Below are positions 20,430 to 30,326 of a DNA stretch of 64,000 nucleotides, in pieces; within the stretch, counting starts at the first letter, position 1, and each line of letters starts with the position of its first letter. The notes beneath the pieces are model-generated. The model was not told the origin of the DNA and ran no database searches. It was given only the letters and a program-made list of their open reading frames with translations. The stretch is from Neisseria elongata subsp. elongata (GTDB lineage Bacteria > Pseudomonadota > Gammaproteobacteria > Burkholderiales > Neisseriaceae). The position numbers were made by a program, and so were the translations under genes. The stretch lies in the NCBI RefSeq assembly GCF_900113545.1, contig NZ_FOPS01000002.1, positions 229,915 to 293,914 of the forward strand, read 5' to 3'.

Positions 20430-21389
20430 ATGAACGAGTTTAATTTTATAGAGCAATACCTTATTAAAAATCAGGGCGACTCATCGGTATTGTTGGGTAT
20501 TGGAGATGATGCTGCGATTGTCCGTCCGAGACCTGATTGGGATCTGTGTATCAGCAGTGATATGTTGTTGGCCGGGCGGCATTTTTTCGTTGATACAAAA
20601 CCCGAAGACTTGGCGCATAAGGTCTTGTCGGTTAATTTATCCGATATGGCGGCGATGGGGGCGGTGCCGAAGTGGGTGCTTTTAAGTGTGGCGTTGCCCG
20701 TTTTGGATAAGGATTGGTTGAAGTCTTTTTGCAATCGTTTTTATGCACTTTGTGATGAATATGGCATTTCTTTGATCGGCGGAGATACGACTAAAGGGGA
20801 TTGGATATTTAATATAACGATTTTCGGCGAAGTGCCGAAAGGGCGTGGTTTGTTGCGTTGTGCAGCCCGAGAAGGCGATGATGTTTGGGTTTCGGGCCGA
20901 CTCGGTTCTGCGGCAGCGGCATTGCAACATTTGCTGGGTAATTTTGTTTTGCCTCAGGCTGTATTCCGGCAATGCGAGCAGGCTTTACTGCGTCCGATTC
21001 CAAGGGTAGGTTTGGGACAGTCTTTGCTGGCGGAGGCTCATGCGGCGCAGGATATTTCAGACGGCCTGATACAGGATTTGGGGCATATCCTAGATGCTTC
21101 TGGAGCGGGTGCTGAGATTTTTTGGCAGGATATTCCCGTGTTGCCTGAATTAAGGGATTGCCTGTCATCAAAACAGTTGCACCAGTGTGTTTTGGCGGGC
21201 GGAGATGATTATGAACTGCTGTTTACCGCGGATGCCGGGCGGCGTGGACAGATTGAAGCGTTAGCCCGGCAGTGCGGCGTACCCGTCAGTAGGATAGGAA
21301 GGGTGGTGGCGGGCAAAGGTATCCGTATTTTGGATGAAGAAGGAGGGCAGATTGTATTGGAAAAATATGGTTTTGATCATTTTGCCTGA
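20430..21389 (+). CDS. thiL: Thiamine-monophosphate kinase
   Basis: 319 residues. ThiL phosphorylates thiamine monophosphate to thiamine diphosphate. The N-terminal GIGDDAAIV metal/ATP loop, SSDMLLAGRHF, LSVNLSDMAAMGA and IGGDTTKGD are the AIR-synthase-like signature motifs, and AQDISDGLIQDL and LAGGDDYELLF follow. The start MNEFNFIEQYL at 20430 follows AGAGGAAT; the longer open frame adds residues without family resemblance. An uptake sequence inside the gene encodes part of ISDGL. Confidence 0.95.
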   Translation: MNEFNFIEQYLIKNQGDSSVLLGIGDDAAIVRPRPDWDLCISSDMLLAGRHFFVDTKPEDLAHKVLSVNLSDMAAMGAVPKWVLLSVALPVLDKDWLKSFCNRFYALCDEYGISLIGGDTTKGDWIFNITIFGEVPKGRGLLRCAAREGDDVWVSGRLGSAAAALQHLLGNFVLPQAVFRQCEQALLRPIPRVGLGQSLLAEAHAAQDISDGLIQDLGHILDASGAGAEIFWQDIPVLPELRDCLSSKQLHQCVLAGGDDYELLFTADAGRRGQIEALARQCGVPVSRIGRVVAGKGIRILDEEGGQIVLEKYGFDHFA

Positions 21390-21508
21390 ACTTTTTGCCA
21401 TTTTTTAAAGCAATAAAGAATTTTCTAGTCAGTTTGTTGCGCTTGTATAAAAGGCGCAAGCCATGTCGTGCACAAAGCATTTATTTCATTATGAGGCCGT
21501 CTGAAAAT

Positions 21509-21829
21509 TTACGGCGCAACACGCGGGAGTATGGGTTTGTTCGACGGGTCTGCAAAATCTGCCGGTTGCCGTGGTTGCCATAATTGCTGTTTGTCTGTTA
21601 GGTTATTGGCGGGAAGGGGTGGTTGGGCCCATTCCCAGCCGGGTGCATTTTGCCCGCCAATCGGATGCCTGCCTTGAATGCCGACATATGAATCCAAATC
21701 GCGCACGGCAGTTTGCGTGGTGCTTTGGCCGTTCCAACGGAAGCGTCCGCTTTCAATGCCGCTGCCGAGGCTGCCGTAAAAGCGCACTTCGGCTGAAGCG
21801 CGGGCTGAAAGTAACAGAATACATAACAT
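21509..21829 (-). pseudogene. Porin-like N-terminal remnant
   Basis: An open frame of about 106 residues starts with a signal-peptide-like segment ending ARASA, then EVRFYGSLGSGIESG, which parallels DVTLYGTIKAGVETG of the full porin in this window, and DSYVGIQGRHPIGG, which parallels SRIGFKGHENLGN. After about residue 60 the likeness is lost, while another frame nearby reads GNRQ, a conserved porin motif, so a frameshift and loss of the rest of the barrel are likely. It lies 20 bases after the MFS gene on the same strand. A small functional secreted protein cannot be excluded. Confidence 0.55.
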
Positions 21830-21851
21830 CAAGTTTCACATCATGATTCCT

Positions 21852-23042
21852 TTAACGGATGATGTCGGGACGGGCGGCAAACCATGCCAACACGCATTCG
21901 GCAAGCATCAGCACACTTAAAACGGATAATGATGCCGACCACGAACCGGAAACATCGTAAAGCAGGCCCATGCCAAGCGGACCGACGGCGGCAATGGAAT
22001 AACCGACGGTTTGCGCCATGCCGGAGAGGGCTGCGGCGGTACGGCTGTCGGACGAACGGAGCGCGAAAAGCATTAAGGCGGACGCGAAGCAGCCCGAAGT
22101 GCCCGCACCGGCCAAGAGAATCCACAGCGGGGCGGTGCCGGCCGGCATCAGCCACAAGCCCGAGATACCCGCCAGCATCATCATGCTTAAGCCGAGATTG
22201 AACCACTGCCTGTGCCTGATGCGGGCGAACAGAAACGATGCCGACAGGCTGCCGGCCAGGGAGCCGATTTGAAACAAGGCGACATAATTGCCTGCGGCGG
22301 CGGTTCCTATGCCTTTTTCCATCAGCACCGAAGGCAGGAAATTGACCAGCGAATAAAACAGAAGGGACTGCAAACCCATAAACGCGCTGAGGCACCAAGC
22401 CGAACGCAGCCGGCATATATTGCCTGTGAGGCCGTCTGAAAGCATATTTTCAGACGGCCTTTCCGCACCCGCGCGGCGCGCTATGGCCAGCCATACGCAT
22501 AATGCGGCCGTTGCGGGCAGCAGCCATACCGCCAGCGACCATTGCCAGCCCGCATATTCCGCCAGCGGAACGGAAGCCGATGCGGCCAGGGCCGAAGACA
22601 AGGCCATGACCACCGACAGCGTGCCAACCGCCAAGCCGACCCGGCTGGGAAGATTGCGTTTCGCCAGCGCGGGCAGCAGCACGTTGCCCATGGCGATGGC
22701 GGCGGCCAACAGCAGCGCTCCTCCCGCCAGCAGACTTTCAGACGGCCCCAACGAGCGGCAAACCAGTCCGACAATCATCAAGGCAAGGGATGCGGCCAAT
22801 ACGCGCTCCATGCCGAAACGCCGCGCCGCTTTCGGTGCGAAAGGCGAAAACAGCGCGAAAGCCAGCATGGGCAGGGCGGCCGCAATGCCCATAAACGTGC
22901 CTGAAGTCCGCAAATCGGCCTGTATCATCCCGACCAAAGGGCCGAGTGCGGCCAAGGGCGCGCGCAGGTTGGCGGCCAGCAGGGCGACGGCAATCAGCAG
23001 CAGGCCGAGGGGCAGGGCGTTGGGGCGGTTTTTCTGTTTCAT
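21852..23042 (-). CDS. MFS transporter, CynX/NimT-like
   Basis: 396 residues with about 12 membrane helices. The N-terminal NLRAPLAALGPLVG and the overall layout resemble the CynX/NimT group, which includes cyanate and 2-nitroimidazole transporters. The central cytoplasmic loop (about residues 200-208) is encoded by an inverted pair of uptake sequences and reads RPSENMLSDGL, so two uptake signals are carried inside the gene at a tolerant loop. The substrate is unknown. Confidence 0.82.
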   Translation of the reverse strand: MKQKNRPNALPLGLLLIAVALLAANLRAPLAALGPLVGMIQADLRTSGTFMGIAAALPMLAFALFSPFAPKAARRFGMERVLAASLALMIVGLVCRSLGPSESLLAGGALLLAAAIAMGNVLLPALAKRNLPSRVGLAVGTLSVVMALSSALAASASVPLAEYAGWQWSLAVWLLPATAALCVWLAIARRAGAERPSENMLSDGLTGNICRLRSAWCLSAFMGLQSLLFYSLVNFLPSVLMEKGIGTAAAGNYVALFQIGSLAGSLSASFLFARIRHRQWFNLGLSMMMLAGISGLWLMPAGTAPLWILLAGAGTSGCFASALMLFALRSSDSRTAAALSGMAQTVGYSIAAVGPLGMGLLYDVSGSWSASLSVLSVLMLAECVLAWFAARPDIIR

Positions 23043-23385
23043 ACGGTCATAAACGTATTGGGGAATGGTTTGGTTTTAATCAGGGGGCAACTGATTCGGC
23101 ATTTTGGCGTATGAGGAAGGCGTGTTTTAAATCGCAAGCGAAATCAATCGGTTTGCCTATTGCAGTGTAATGAAAAAGGCGTGTGTTTGCCGGATTGGTT
23201 TTCAGACGGCCTGATTTGTCGGTTTGAGGCCGTGCCCATCAAGTCTTTTAAATGAGTGGTTTGCAGAATACCGTTTGTCGCAGATACGTCTTTCAGACGG
23301 CCTGACGACGGCGGAAAGGGTTGCTTTTTGATTTCTTTGGCCGCTTTCTGCCTGTCGGTTTGCGCCGGTTGTTCCGTCAGCTTCG
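23043..23385. other. Intergenic region with uptake sequences
   Basis: No gene is seen. TTTTCAGACGGCCT copies lie near 23200 and 23291. The 5' part should carry the MFS gene promoter. Confidence 0.45.
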
Positions 23386-23847
23386 TTAAAACAGTTTGTT
23401 GGAGTCGAGCAGCAGGGTAACCGGACCGTCGTTGCACAGCGTAATCTGCATATGGGTTTGAAAGCGGCCGGTTTCCACCGTCAGGCCGTGTCCGCGCAGC
23501 AAATCCGCCACGGCCTGATAAAGGCGTTCGGCCTGTTCGGGGCGTGCGGCGGCGGAAAAAGAAGGGCGGCGGCCGTTGCGGGCATCGGCGTAGAGTGTGA
23601 ATTGAGAAACCAGCAGCACCGCGCTGCCAGTGTCTTGCAGCGAGCGGTTCAATTTGCCGTCGCCGTCTTCAAAAATCCGCAATGTGGCAATTTTGTCGGC
23701 GATGTAGCGGGCATCGGCTTCGGTGTCCTCCGTGCCGACGCCCAGCAGTACCGTGAGGCCGTCTGAAATCCGTCCGGCGGTTTCACGGGTGTTTCCGTTT
23801 AAAACATCTACTTCGGCATGGGTAACTTTTTGAATCACAGCGCGCAT
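23386..23847 (-). CDS. dtd: D-aminoacyl-tRNA deacylase
   Basis: 153 residues. DTD removes D-amino acids and glycine from mischarged tRNAs. It starts [13 protein letters not shown] as expected. The catalytic SQFTLYAD loop is near residue 87 and the GPVT loop near residue 140, the two hallmarks of the family. An uptake sequence encodes ISDGL near residue 27. It is a single-gene unit. Confidence 0.95.
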   Translation of the reverse strand: MRAVIQKVTHAEVDVLNGNTRETAGRISDGLTVLLGVGTEDTEADARYIADKIATLRIFEDGDGKLNRSLQDTGSAVLLVSQFTLYADARNGRRPSFSAAARPEQAERLYQAVADLLRGHGLTVETGRFQTHMQITLCNDGPVTLLLDSNKLF

Positions 23848-23928
23848 ATTCGGGCTTTCGGTTCGGGCCGTCTGAAAAGGTATTTCGGCGGACGGACGGT
23901 TTCGGATTGAGGGTTGGGGCGGGTGTTT

Positions 23929-24681
23929 TCAGACGGCCTTCGGGCCGCAAACTCGGCATTGCCGGTTTTTTGTCAAAGCAAAAGACTGCCAACGGCCGCT
24001 CAGGGCATTGTAAACGTGCAACCGGCCGTATTCCTGAGGCTCGGTGCCGAGCAGGATTTTCAAGGCTTCGGCGGCCTGCATGCTGCCGATGACGCCGACC
24101 AGCGGCGAGAATACGCCGAACAGGGCGCATGCCCCGTCGTCGGCCTGCCCGTCGTCAAATAAACAGGCGTAGCAGGGAGAGCCGGAGAGGTCGGGACGGT
24201 AGACGGCCAGCTGGCCGTCGAAGCGGGCTGCCGCGCCGGAAACCAAGGGTTTGGCCGCTGCCACGCAGGCGCGGTTGAGGGCTTGGCGGGTGGCGAAATT
24301 GTCGCTGCAATCGAGCACGACATCTGCGTGGCGGACTTGCTCCGCCAGTTCGTCGCCGTCCAGATAATGCGGCAGGGCAACGGTTTCGCAGCGGCTGTTG
24401 ATGCTTTTCAGACGGCCTGACAAGGTTTCGGCTTTGTTGCGGCCGATGTCGCTTTCATTGAATGCGGTTTGCCGTTGCAGATTGGTTTCATCGACTTCGC
24501 CGTGGTCGGCCAAAATCAGACGGCCCACGCCCGCCGCAGCCAAAAACGGCAGGGCGGCCGTGCCCAGGCCGCCGCAGCCGATGACCAATGCGGCGGACGA
24601 TAAAAGTTTTTCCTGCCCTTCGATACCGATTTCGTCGAGCAGGATGTGGCGGCTGTAGCGTAAGAGGTCGCGGTCGTCCAT
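23929..24681 (-). CDS. HesA/MoeB/ThiF-family E1-like adenylyltransferase
   Basis: 250 residues. E1-like enzymes adenylate the C-terminal glycine of sulfur-carrier proteins (ThiS, MoaD). The ATP-binding VIGCGGLGTAALPFLAAAGVG is near residue 33, then DETNLQRQ and DCSDNFATRQALNRAC. Zinc-type cysteine pairs are visible (CYACLF near residue 170 and CRVC near the end). The start overlaps the stop of the MoaC-like gene by one base, so the two form an operon. The last codons are an uptake sequence reading A-V-stop. MoeB, ThiF or HesA role cannot be separated by eye. Confidence 0.88.
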   Translation of the reverse strand: MDDRDLLRYSRHILLDEIGIEGQEKLLSSAALVIGCGGLGTAALPFLAAAGVGRLILADHGEVDETNLQRQTAFNESDIGRNKAETLSGRLKSINSRCETVALPHYLDGDELAEQVRHADVVLDCSDNFATRQALNRACVAAAKPLVSGAAARFDGQLAVYRPDLSGSPCYACLFDDGQADDGACALFGVFSPLVGVIGSMQAAEALKILLGTEPQEYGRLHVYNALSGRWQSFALTKNRQCRVCGPKAV

Positions 24682-25172
24682 TACAGGCTCAGGTTCTCGT
24701 ATTCGTTGGCGAAAATAAACGGGCTGCTTTTTCCGTCATGCTGTTCGAGCAGGTGGACTTGGGTCAGAATCATGGTTTTGTCGTGATGCCGCAATGCGCT
24801 GTAAATCGACAGCAGGGCGGTATTCACGCCTGATAAGGCCTCCATTTCGAGGCTGTCGGCATCGTTTGCGGAAACGCTGACCGTTACGCCGATGCGGCAG
24901 AGTGCGGCATCGAAGTCGAACTGTACTTTGACATCGGTCAGCCGCGCGGGCAGATGCATCGGCAGCAGCAGGCCGGCTTGTTTGCAGCCGTGTATGGCGG
25001 ACATGCGGGCGGTGGCTAGAATTTCGCTTTTCCGCAACGGTTCGTCGTCTAGCGCGGCAAACGTTTGCGGGTTGAGGTTGATGTCGCCGCAGGCAATGGC
25101 GGTCGGGGTGTCTGGAAGTGTGTTGTCGGCGGCTTCGCCGGCATCTTCGTAGGAGTAGAATGGGTCGAACAT
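24681..25172 (-). CDS. Divergent MoaC-like protein with altered active site
   Basis: 163 residues. ILATARMSAIHGCKQAG, the LTDVKVQFDFD segment, the EMEALSGVNTALLSIY helix and a late GKS match MoaC (cyclic pyranopterin monophosphate synthase). By eye alignment with E. coli MoaC, Lys51 and the EMEAL glutamates are kept, but the LCHPL motif is PMHLP, so His77 becomes Leu, and the DMCK motif is SALR, so Asp128 becomes Ser and Lys131 becomes Arg. The N-terminal MVDVS block is also missing. Catalysis is doubtful. It forms an operon with the HesA-like gene. Confidence 0.72.
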   Translation of the reverse strand: MFDPFYSYEDAGEAADNTLPDTPTAIACGDINLNPQTFAALDDEPLRKSEILATARMSAIHGCKQAGLLLPMHLPARLTDVKVQFDFDAALCRIGVTVSVSANDADSLEMEALSGVNTALLSIYSALRHHDKTMILTQVHLLEQHDGKSSPFIFANEYENLSL

Positions 25173-25219
25173 AAAAATTCCCGGAATGTAAATTTATTGG
25201 AATGGCCGTTTCTTTAATC

Positions 25220-25251
25220 AGGCCGTCTGAAAAATGCTTTTCAGACGGCCT
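25220..25251 (-). terminator. Inverted uptake-sequence pair ending folD
   Basis: AGGCCGTCTGAAAA and TTTTCAGACGGCCT pair around a very short loop, just past the folD stop codon. Confidence 0.65.
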
Positions 25252-25267
25252 GTACCCTATGATTCAA

Positions 25268-26119
25268 TCAGTCGTGCAGTTCGGCGGCATGGAGGGTATT
25301 TTCCAGCAGTGTGGCAATCGTCATCGGACCCACTCCGCCGGGAACGGGCGTAATCATGGCGGCGCGTTCTTTTGCCGTTTCAAATTCAACGTCGCCGCAC
25401 AGACTGCCGTCGTCCAAGCGGTTGATGCCGACATCGATAACCACCGCGCCGGGCTTGATCCATTCGCCTTTGACGAAATTCGGGATGCCGACGCCCGCCA
25501 CCACAATATCGGCCGACGCCACTTCCTCGGCCAGATTGCGTGTTTTGCTGTGGCAGATGGTAACCGTAGCGCGGGACAGCAGCAGTTCCAGCATTTGCGG
25601 CCGGCCGACGATATTCGACGCGCCGACGACGACGGCTTTTTTCCCTTCCACTTCCACGCCGTAGCTTTCCAGCAACGTCATCACGCCTTTGGGCGTGCAG
25701 GGGCGCATCAACGGCATTTTTACCACCAGGCGGCCGACATTATAAGGATGGAAGCCGTCCACATCTTTATGCGGCAGGATGCGCTCCAAAACCGCCTGGC
25801 TGTTTATCTGTTTCGGCAGCGGCAGTTGAACCAAAATGCCGTCCACATCCGGATTGCCGTTCAATTCGTCCACCAATGCCAGCAGCTCGTCCTGCGTGGT
25901 TTCAGACGGCATTTCATAAGAGCGCGATTCGAATCCCGCTTTTTCGCAGGCGATTTTTTTGTTGCGGACGTAAACCGCGCTGGCGGGATCGTCGCCAACC
26001 AATATTACGGCCAGGCAGGGCGTGTGCAGCCCTTTGTTTTTTCGTTCGGCCACGCGGTCGGCCAGCATGGACAGCCTTTGCCGTGCAACTTCTTTACCGT
26101 CGATGATTTGTGCGGACAT
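25268..26119 (-). CDS. folD: Methylenetetrahydrofolate dehydrogenase/cyclohydrolase
   Basis: 283 residues. FolD interconverts 5,10-methylene-THF and 10-formyl-THF for purine and formyl-methionine synthesis. Motifs: [13 protein letters not shown] with the catalytic lysine near residue 55, [25 protein letters not shown], the NADP loop [11 protein letters not shown] near residue 165, and [18 protein letters not shown] near the end. The start MSAQIIDGK at 26119 was chosen by family; the longer open frame runs backwards through three tRNA genes. Confidence 0.96.
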   Translation of the reverse strand: MSAQIIDGKEVARQRLSMLADRVAERKNKGLHTPCLAVILVGDDPASAVYVRNKKIACEKAGFESRSYEMPSETTQDELLALVDELNGNPDVDGILVQLPLPKQINSQAVLERILPHKDVDGFHPYNVGRLVVKMPLMRPCTPKGVMTLLESYGVEVEGKKAVVVGASNIVGRPQMLELLLSRATVTICHSKTRNLAEEVASADIVVAGVGIPNFVKGEWIKPGAVVIDVGINRLDDGSLCGDVEFETAKERAAMITPVPGGVGPMTIATLLENTLHAAELHD

Positions 26120-26328
26120 GGAAAACCTTTCAAACAGAAAACGGGAAGGCGGCATTATGGCATTTTTTGCCGTACTTTTCATAATTGCATCCGTGCGTGG
26201 TGGTGTCGAAATGTGCGGTGGAAGATAAATACGTTTTAAAAATAGAACGGTATGGTCGGTTTGGTAAAAAACATGGCGCGGACGCTTGACGCAAAATAAA
26301 GCTTTCTGTATAGTTCGCTTCTTCTCGT

Positions 26329-26406
26329 CGGGGCGTAGCGCAGCCCGGTTAGCGCATCTGCTTTGGGAGCAGAGGGTCGTGAGTTCGAATCCCACCGCCC
26401 CGACCA
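26329..26406 (+). tRNA. tRNA-Pro (TGG)
   Basis: Acceptor CGGGGCG pairs with CGCCCCG, then A and encoded CCA. The anticodon stem TCTGC/GCAGA closes TTTGGGA, giving TGG. It is first of a three-tRNA cluster. Confidence 0.95.
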
Positions 26407-26439
26407 GAAACCCGATAAAATTAGCACGCAAAGGTTGAT

Positions 26440-26516
26440 GCGCCCGTAGCTCAACCGGATAGAGCACCCGCCTTCTAAGCGGGCGGTTACAGGTTCGATT
26501 CCTGTCGGGCGTGCCA
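26440..26516 (+). tRNA. tRNA-Arg (TCT)
   Basis: GCGCCCG pairs with CGGGCGT (one G-T pair at the end), then G and encoded CCA. The anticodon stem CCCGC/GCGGG closes CTTCTAA, giving TCT. Confidence 0.95.
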
Positions 26517-26535
26517 AAACGGCAAGTTTTCTTGT

Positions 26536-26612
26536 GGTGGCTGTAGCTCAGTTGGTAGAGCCCCGGATTGTGATTCCGGTTGTCGTGGGTTCGAGCCCCA
26601 TCAGCCACCCCA
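26536..26612 (+). tRNA. tRNA-His (GTG)
   Basis: GTGGCTG pairs with CAGCCAC, with the extra 5' G opposite C73 that marks tRNA-His, then encoded CCA. The loop TTGTGAT gives anticodon GTG. Confidence 0.95.
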
Positions 26613-26618
26613 AAATCA

Positions 26619-26660
26619 AAACAAAACCCGTCTCTTTAATGAGGCGGGTTTTGTTATTTT
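26619..26660 (+). terminator. Terminator after the tRNA cluster
   Basis: AACAAAACCCGTCTC pairs with GAGGCGGGTTTTGTT (one G-T pair) around TTTAAT, followed by a T-rich run. Confidence 0.88.
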
Positions 26661-26847
26661 TGCTTCCGGTGTGGCTGGCATGGCTATGGTGCAGCTCGCT
26701 GTTTCAGACGGTCTCAGGTTTCAGGCAGGCCGTCTGAAACAGGAAACGGCAGTTAAAGCCGGAAAGCGATGCCGATAATCGGCGGATTGCCGTCTTACCA
26801 TGCTTTCGGTATGATTTGCCCCTTTATTTCAGTTGAGTACAAAGAGA

Positions 26848-27348
26848 ATGCAAACTTGGCCGCTGCCTGATTTTGAAGGGAAAATTTGCCCTCCTGATAT
26901 GCTGTCCGCGAAAATCGCCGCCTTGCCCCGGCCGCTGGTTTTTACCAACGGCTGCTTCGATATCCTGCATCGGGGGCATGTTACTTACTTGGCGCAGGCC
27001 AGGGCGGCAGGTGCGGCCATGGTGTTGGCGTTGAATACCGACGAGTCGGTCAGGAGGCTGGGTAAGGGTGATGACAGGCCGATTAACACGCTGGCCGATC
27101 GGGCGGCAGTGGCGGCGGCATTGTCCAGCGTCGATTTGGTTACTTGGTTTGATCAAGATACGCCTTTCAAGCTTATCGAACTGGTCAGGCCGGATATTCT
27201 GATTAAAGGCGGCGACTGGCCGGTGGAGAAAATCGTCGGCTCTGCCGAAACGTTGGCGAGGGGTGGGAAAGTCTATTCGATTCCTTTCCTGCATCAAACT
27301 TCCACTACTCAGACGTTGGCAAAAATCCGCGCTTCGGAGCGTGCGTAA
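26848..27348 (+). CDS. hldE2/rfaE2: D-glycero-beta-D-manno-heptose 1-phosphate adenylyltransferase
   Basis: 166 residues, corresponding to the C-terminal half of E. coli HldE as a separate protein. It makes ADP-heptose for the lipooligosaccharide core. The cytidylyltransferase signature FTNGCFDILHRGHVTYL with HxGH is near residue 31, followed by NTDESVRRLGKG, DRAAVAAAL and IKGGDW. ATG 26848 follows AAAGAGA and starts MQTWPLPDF; a TTG 15 bases upstream is less likely. It abuts birA/coaX, which begins at the next base. Confidence 0.93.
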   Translation: MQTWPLPDFEGKICPPDMLSAKIAALPRPLVFTNGCFDILHRGHVTYLAQARAAGAAMVLALNTDESVRRLGKGDDRPINTLADRAAVAAALSSVDLVTWFDQDTPFKLIELVRPDILIKGGDWPVEKIVGSAETLARGGKVYSIPFLHQTSTTQTLAKIRASERA

Positions 27349-29067
27349 ATGCAGGCTGTTCATTGGCGGTTGCTGGCCGAGCTTTCAGACGGCCTGCCCA
27401 AACATATCGCGGCACTGGCCGGGAAGGCGGGTGTGAAACCGCAGCAGTTGAACGGTTTATGGCTGAAAATGCCCGCGCATATCCGGGGGTTGTTGCGCCA
27501 GCAGGACGGTTATTGGCGTTTGGTGCGGCCTTTGGCTGTTTTTTCGGACGAGTGCCTGTCTGCCGTTGCGGGCGGTTTCCGTGCCGAACTGCTCCATACC
27601 CATCCTTCAAGTAATGATGCGGTATTGATGGCAGCAAAGCGCGATATTGATGCCGCCCACCGTTATCTGTGTATTGTGCACGAGCAAACCAAAGGGCGGG
27701 GCCGGCAGGGGCGCAGTTGGTACAGCCGCATCGGCGAATGCCTGACATTCAGTTTCGGTTGGGTATTCGAACGGCAGCAGGGCGAATTGGGTGCTTTGTC
27801 GCTGGCAGTCGGTTTGGCTTGTTGCAATGCATTGCGGCGGCTGGGTGTGCCGGTGCAACTCAAATGGCCGAACGATTTGGTTGTCGGCAGCGACAAATTG
27901 GGCGGCATTTTGATTGAAACCATGCGCAGCGGGGGTAAAACGGCCGCCGTTATCGGCATAGGTTTGAATTTTGTCTTGCCGAAAGAGATCGAGAATGCCA
28001 CATCCGTGCAAGCCGCCTGTCAAAGTGTGCCGCCGAGTGCCGCCAAATTGCTCGGAATCCTGCTGGGCGAATTAGACGGCATATTGTCCGAATTTGCAGT
28101 GCACGGTTTCGCCCCTTTCCTTGCGGCTTATGAGGCGGCCAACCGTGATCAGGGTGCTTCCGTCCGTCTGCTGCATAACGGGCAAGTACTGGAAGAAGGC
28201 ACTGTACTCGGTGTGACCGAACAGGGCGTATTGCGGCTGGAGACGGCCGGAGGCGAAAAACGGATAGCCAGCGGCGAAATCAGTCTGCGTCAAAGCATTG
28301 CGCCTGCCGGTAGGGCGGCGACGCGCTATTTATTGTTGGACGGCGGTAACAGCCGTCTGAAATGGGCGTGGGCGGAAAACGGCAAAATAGGCAATGTTTC
28401 GGGCGCACCGTATCGTGATTTGCAGCAATTGGGCGAAGACTGGCGGCATTTCGGCGGTAACGGCGTTGCGATAGTCGGCAGTGCGGTGTGCGGTGATGAA
28501 AAGAAGGCACTGGTGCAGGAGAAGTTGGCGGCAGAAATCGAATGGCTGCCGTCAATGCCCCATGCCTTGGGTATCCGTAATCACTACCGCAATCCTGCGG
28601 AACATGGTTCCGACCGTTGGTTTAACGCATTGGGCAGCCGCCGATTCAGTCGGAATGCCTGCGTGGTCGTCAGTTGCGGAACGGCCGTAACGATAGACGC
28701 GCTAACCGATGACGGCAGTTATCTCGGCGGCAGCATCATGCCCGGTTTTCATTTGATGAAAGAGGCCATGGCCATGAAAACCGCCAATCTAAACCGGCGA
28801 ATCGGGCGCGTTTATCCCTTCCCGACCACCACGTCCAACGCATTGGCGAGCGGTATGATGGATGCGGTCTGCGGAGCCGTTATTTTGATGCACGGCCGTC
28901 TGAAAGAAAAAATCGGCGGCGAAAAAACAGTAGATGTCATCCTCACCGGAGGTGGTGCGGCCAAAGTGGCCGAGGCTCTGCCGCAAGCGTTTGTTTTAGA
29001 CAATGACATTAAAATCGTAGATAATTTGGTCATTTATGGCCTGTTAAGCTGGGTGGGACAAGAATGA
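27349..29067 (+). CDS. birA/coaX: Bifunctional biotin-protein ligase / type III pantothenate kinase
   Basis: 572 residues, a fusion known in Neisseria. The N-terminal part has a degenerate winged helix (1-70) and the ligase domain, with [14 protein letters not shown] near residue 107, [20 protein letters not shown] near residue 185 and a C-terminal SH3-like domain (about 270-315). CoaX begins at about residue 327 with [19 protein letters not shown], then [34 protein letters not shown] and VILTGGGA. It biotinylates acetyl-CoA carboxylase carrier protein and performs the first step of CoA synthesis. It overlaps the next gene by four bases. Confidence 0.96.
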   Translation: MQAVHWRLLAELSDGLPKHIAALAGKAGVKPQQLNGLWLKMPAHIRGLLRQQDGYWRLVRPLAVFSDECLSAVAGGFRAELLHTHPSSNDAVLMAAKRDIDAAHRYLCIVHEQTKGRGRQGRSWYSRIGECLTFSFGWVFERQQGELGALSLAVGLACCNALRRLGVPVQLKWPNDLVVGSDKLGGILIETMRSGGKTAAVIGIGLNFVLPKEIENATSVQAACQSVPPSAAKLLGILLGELDGILSEFAVHGFAPFLAAYEAANRDQGASVRLLHNGQVLEEGTVLGVTEQGVLRLETAGGEKRIASGEISLRQSIAPAGRAATRYLLLDGGNSRLKWAWAENGKIGNVSGAPYRDLQQLGEDWRHFGGNGVAIVGSAVCGDEKKALVQEKLAAEIEWLPSMPHALGIRNHYRNPAEHGSDRWFNALGSRRFSRNACVVVSCGTAVTIDALTDDGSYLGGSIMPGFHLMKEAMAMKTANLNRRIGRVYPFPTTTSNALASGMMDAVCGAVILMHGRLKEKIGGEKTVDVILTGGGAAKVAEALPQAFVLDNDIKIVDNLVIYGLLSWVGQE

Positions 29068-29966
29068 AATGGTTGTTTTTTGCGTTGTTGGCGCTGAATA
29101 TCGCAATATTCGGCGGCATGACGCTGCCTAAAGTCATGGAAAAACAAGAGGCAGAAATGATGGCCAAAAGGAAAGAGGCCAGTGCCCGGATGACGCGTGA
29201 TTCCGCCGACTTGCCGCAGCCCATGGTCAAACCTTCCGATGCAGGTGCGTCCGAAACGCCGGCCTCTGCTGTTGCGTCCGCCCCGTCGGGCAACTGGTTG
29301 ACGGACAACGGCGGTGCAGCCGATGTCTATATCGAACCCACCGATACCGAAGAAGATACGGCCAAACAGATAGCCAGATTGCAGGATGAAAGAAACCGCC
29401 GCCAAATTCAGGCCAAAGAAGAAGCCATGCGGCGCAGCAAGTATGCACAGGGCAATAATAATCAGGGCAACTTTGAGCGTCAGCCCGTCATGACAGAGGC
29501 AGGACAGGGAAACCGCTGTGTAACAACGGCTAATGTTTCCCTGCCGGAAGACGACTATCACAGAATAAAAGGGCTGTTAAACCGTTGGCCGCATGCGGCC
29601 AGCCGCACGGTAGAGCGCAAAGAAGCGGTAAGGAGCAAAACAAGTTATGCGGTTTGGACGCCGATTCAAATCGATGCCGGCAGCCAAATGCAGGCCCTTC
29701 AAAGCAAAGGCTTCAATACCGTATTGATGGAAGGCGGCATCAGCATTGGCATCCGGTCCGACAAGGCGCAAGCCCAAGCATTGTTAAACCGTTTGCAGGG
29801 TGCGGGTTTCACAGGCCAGTTGCGCGAGGTGAATTCAGGTTCGTCCGGAGGTCAGAGTGTTGCCAAAATGCAGATTACATTCATGACTGTGAACGATGCC
29901 GATATCAAAGCCATTCAAAATATAGTCGGAAGCTACGGCAGGCTGTCTAGAAACAAATGCCGTTAA
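29064..29966 (+). CDS. Membrane-anchored SPOR-like protein
   Basis: 300 residues. One N-terminal membrane segment ([19 protein letters not shown]), a long low-complexity linker with a glutamine/arginine-rich charged stretch (about 110-145), then a C-terminal region (about 185-270) with [40 protein letters not shown] and AGFTGQL, resembling a SPOR peptidoglycan-binding domain. The ATG overlaps the birA/coaX stop (ATGA). A role in cell division or envelope binding is inferred from the domain only. Confidence 0.72.
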   Translation: MKWLFFALLALNIAIFGGMTLPKVMEKQEAEMMAKRKEASARMTRDSADLPQPMVKPSDAGASETPASAVASAPSGNWLTDNGGAADVYIEPTDTEEDTAKQIARLQDERNRRQIQAKEEAMRRSKYAQGNNNQGNFERQPVMTEAGQGNRCVTTANVSLPEDDYHRIKGLLNRWPHAASRTVERKEAVRSKTSYAVWTPIQIDAGSQMQALQSKGFNTVLMEGGISIGIRSDKAQAQALLNRLQGAGFTGQLREVNSGSSGGQSVAKMQITFMTVNDADIKAIQNIVGSYGRLSRNKCR

Positions 29967-29975
29967 AAACAACGG

Positions 29976-30026
29976 AAGGCCGTCTGAAAGGTGTTTTATT
30001 GTAAAACGTCTTTCAGACGGCCTTTT
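29976..30026 (+). terminator. Inverted uptake-sequence pair after the SPOR gene
   Basis: AAGGCCGTCTGAAAG and CTTTCAGACGGCCTT form a 15-base stem followed by TT, ten bases past the stop. Confidence 0.75.
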
Positions 30027-30326
30027 GGTTTCTTGATGCCGAATTGGTGATATCAAGTTAATCCGTTATGCCTGCAGTCAGGTTTCAGACGGCCTCTCCT
30101 GCCGCAAAGTCAGTCTTGCAGTGCCTTTCCCGTTCGGCAGTAGTACGGATGCCTGATGCGGGCGTAATTGGGTGTGGGTGATTGCGCAATAAATAGCTAT
30201 TAAGGGATAAAGTTGTAACAACATGAAATTTCAGGCAACGCCATGAAACGAAAGCAAATAAACAATATTTGTGGGAAAAATAACACACTTTTTGCTGCAT
30301 TCGTGCAGGGGAAACGCCGATAAAGT

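Noticed and set aside
25202..26239. Plus-strand 345-residue open frame
   Set aside because: Antisense shadow of folD, rich in His, Phe and Gln without any motif.
26120..26608. Upstream extension of folD to 446 residues
   Set aside because: The extension reads backwards through three tRNA genes.
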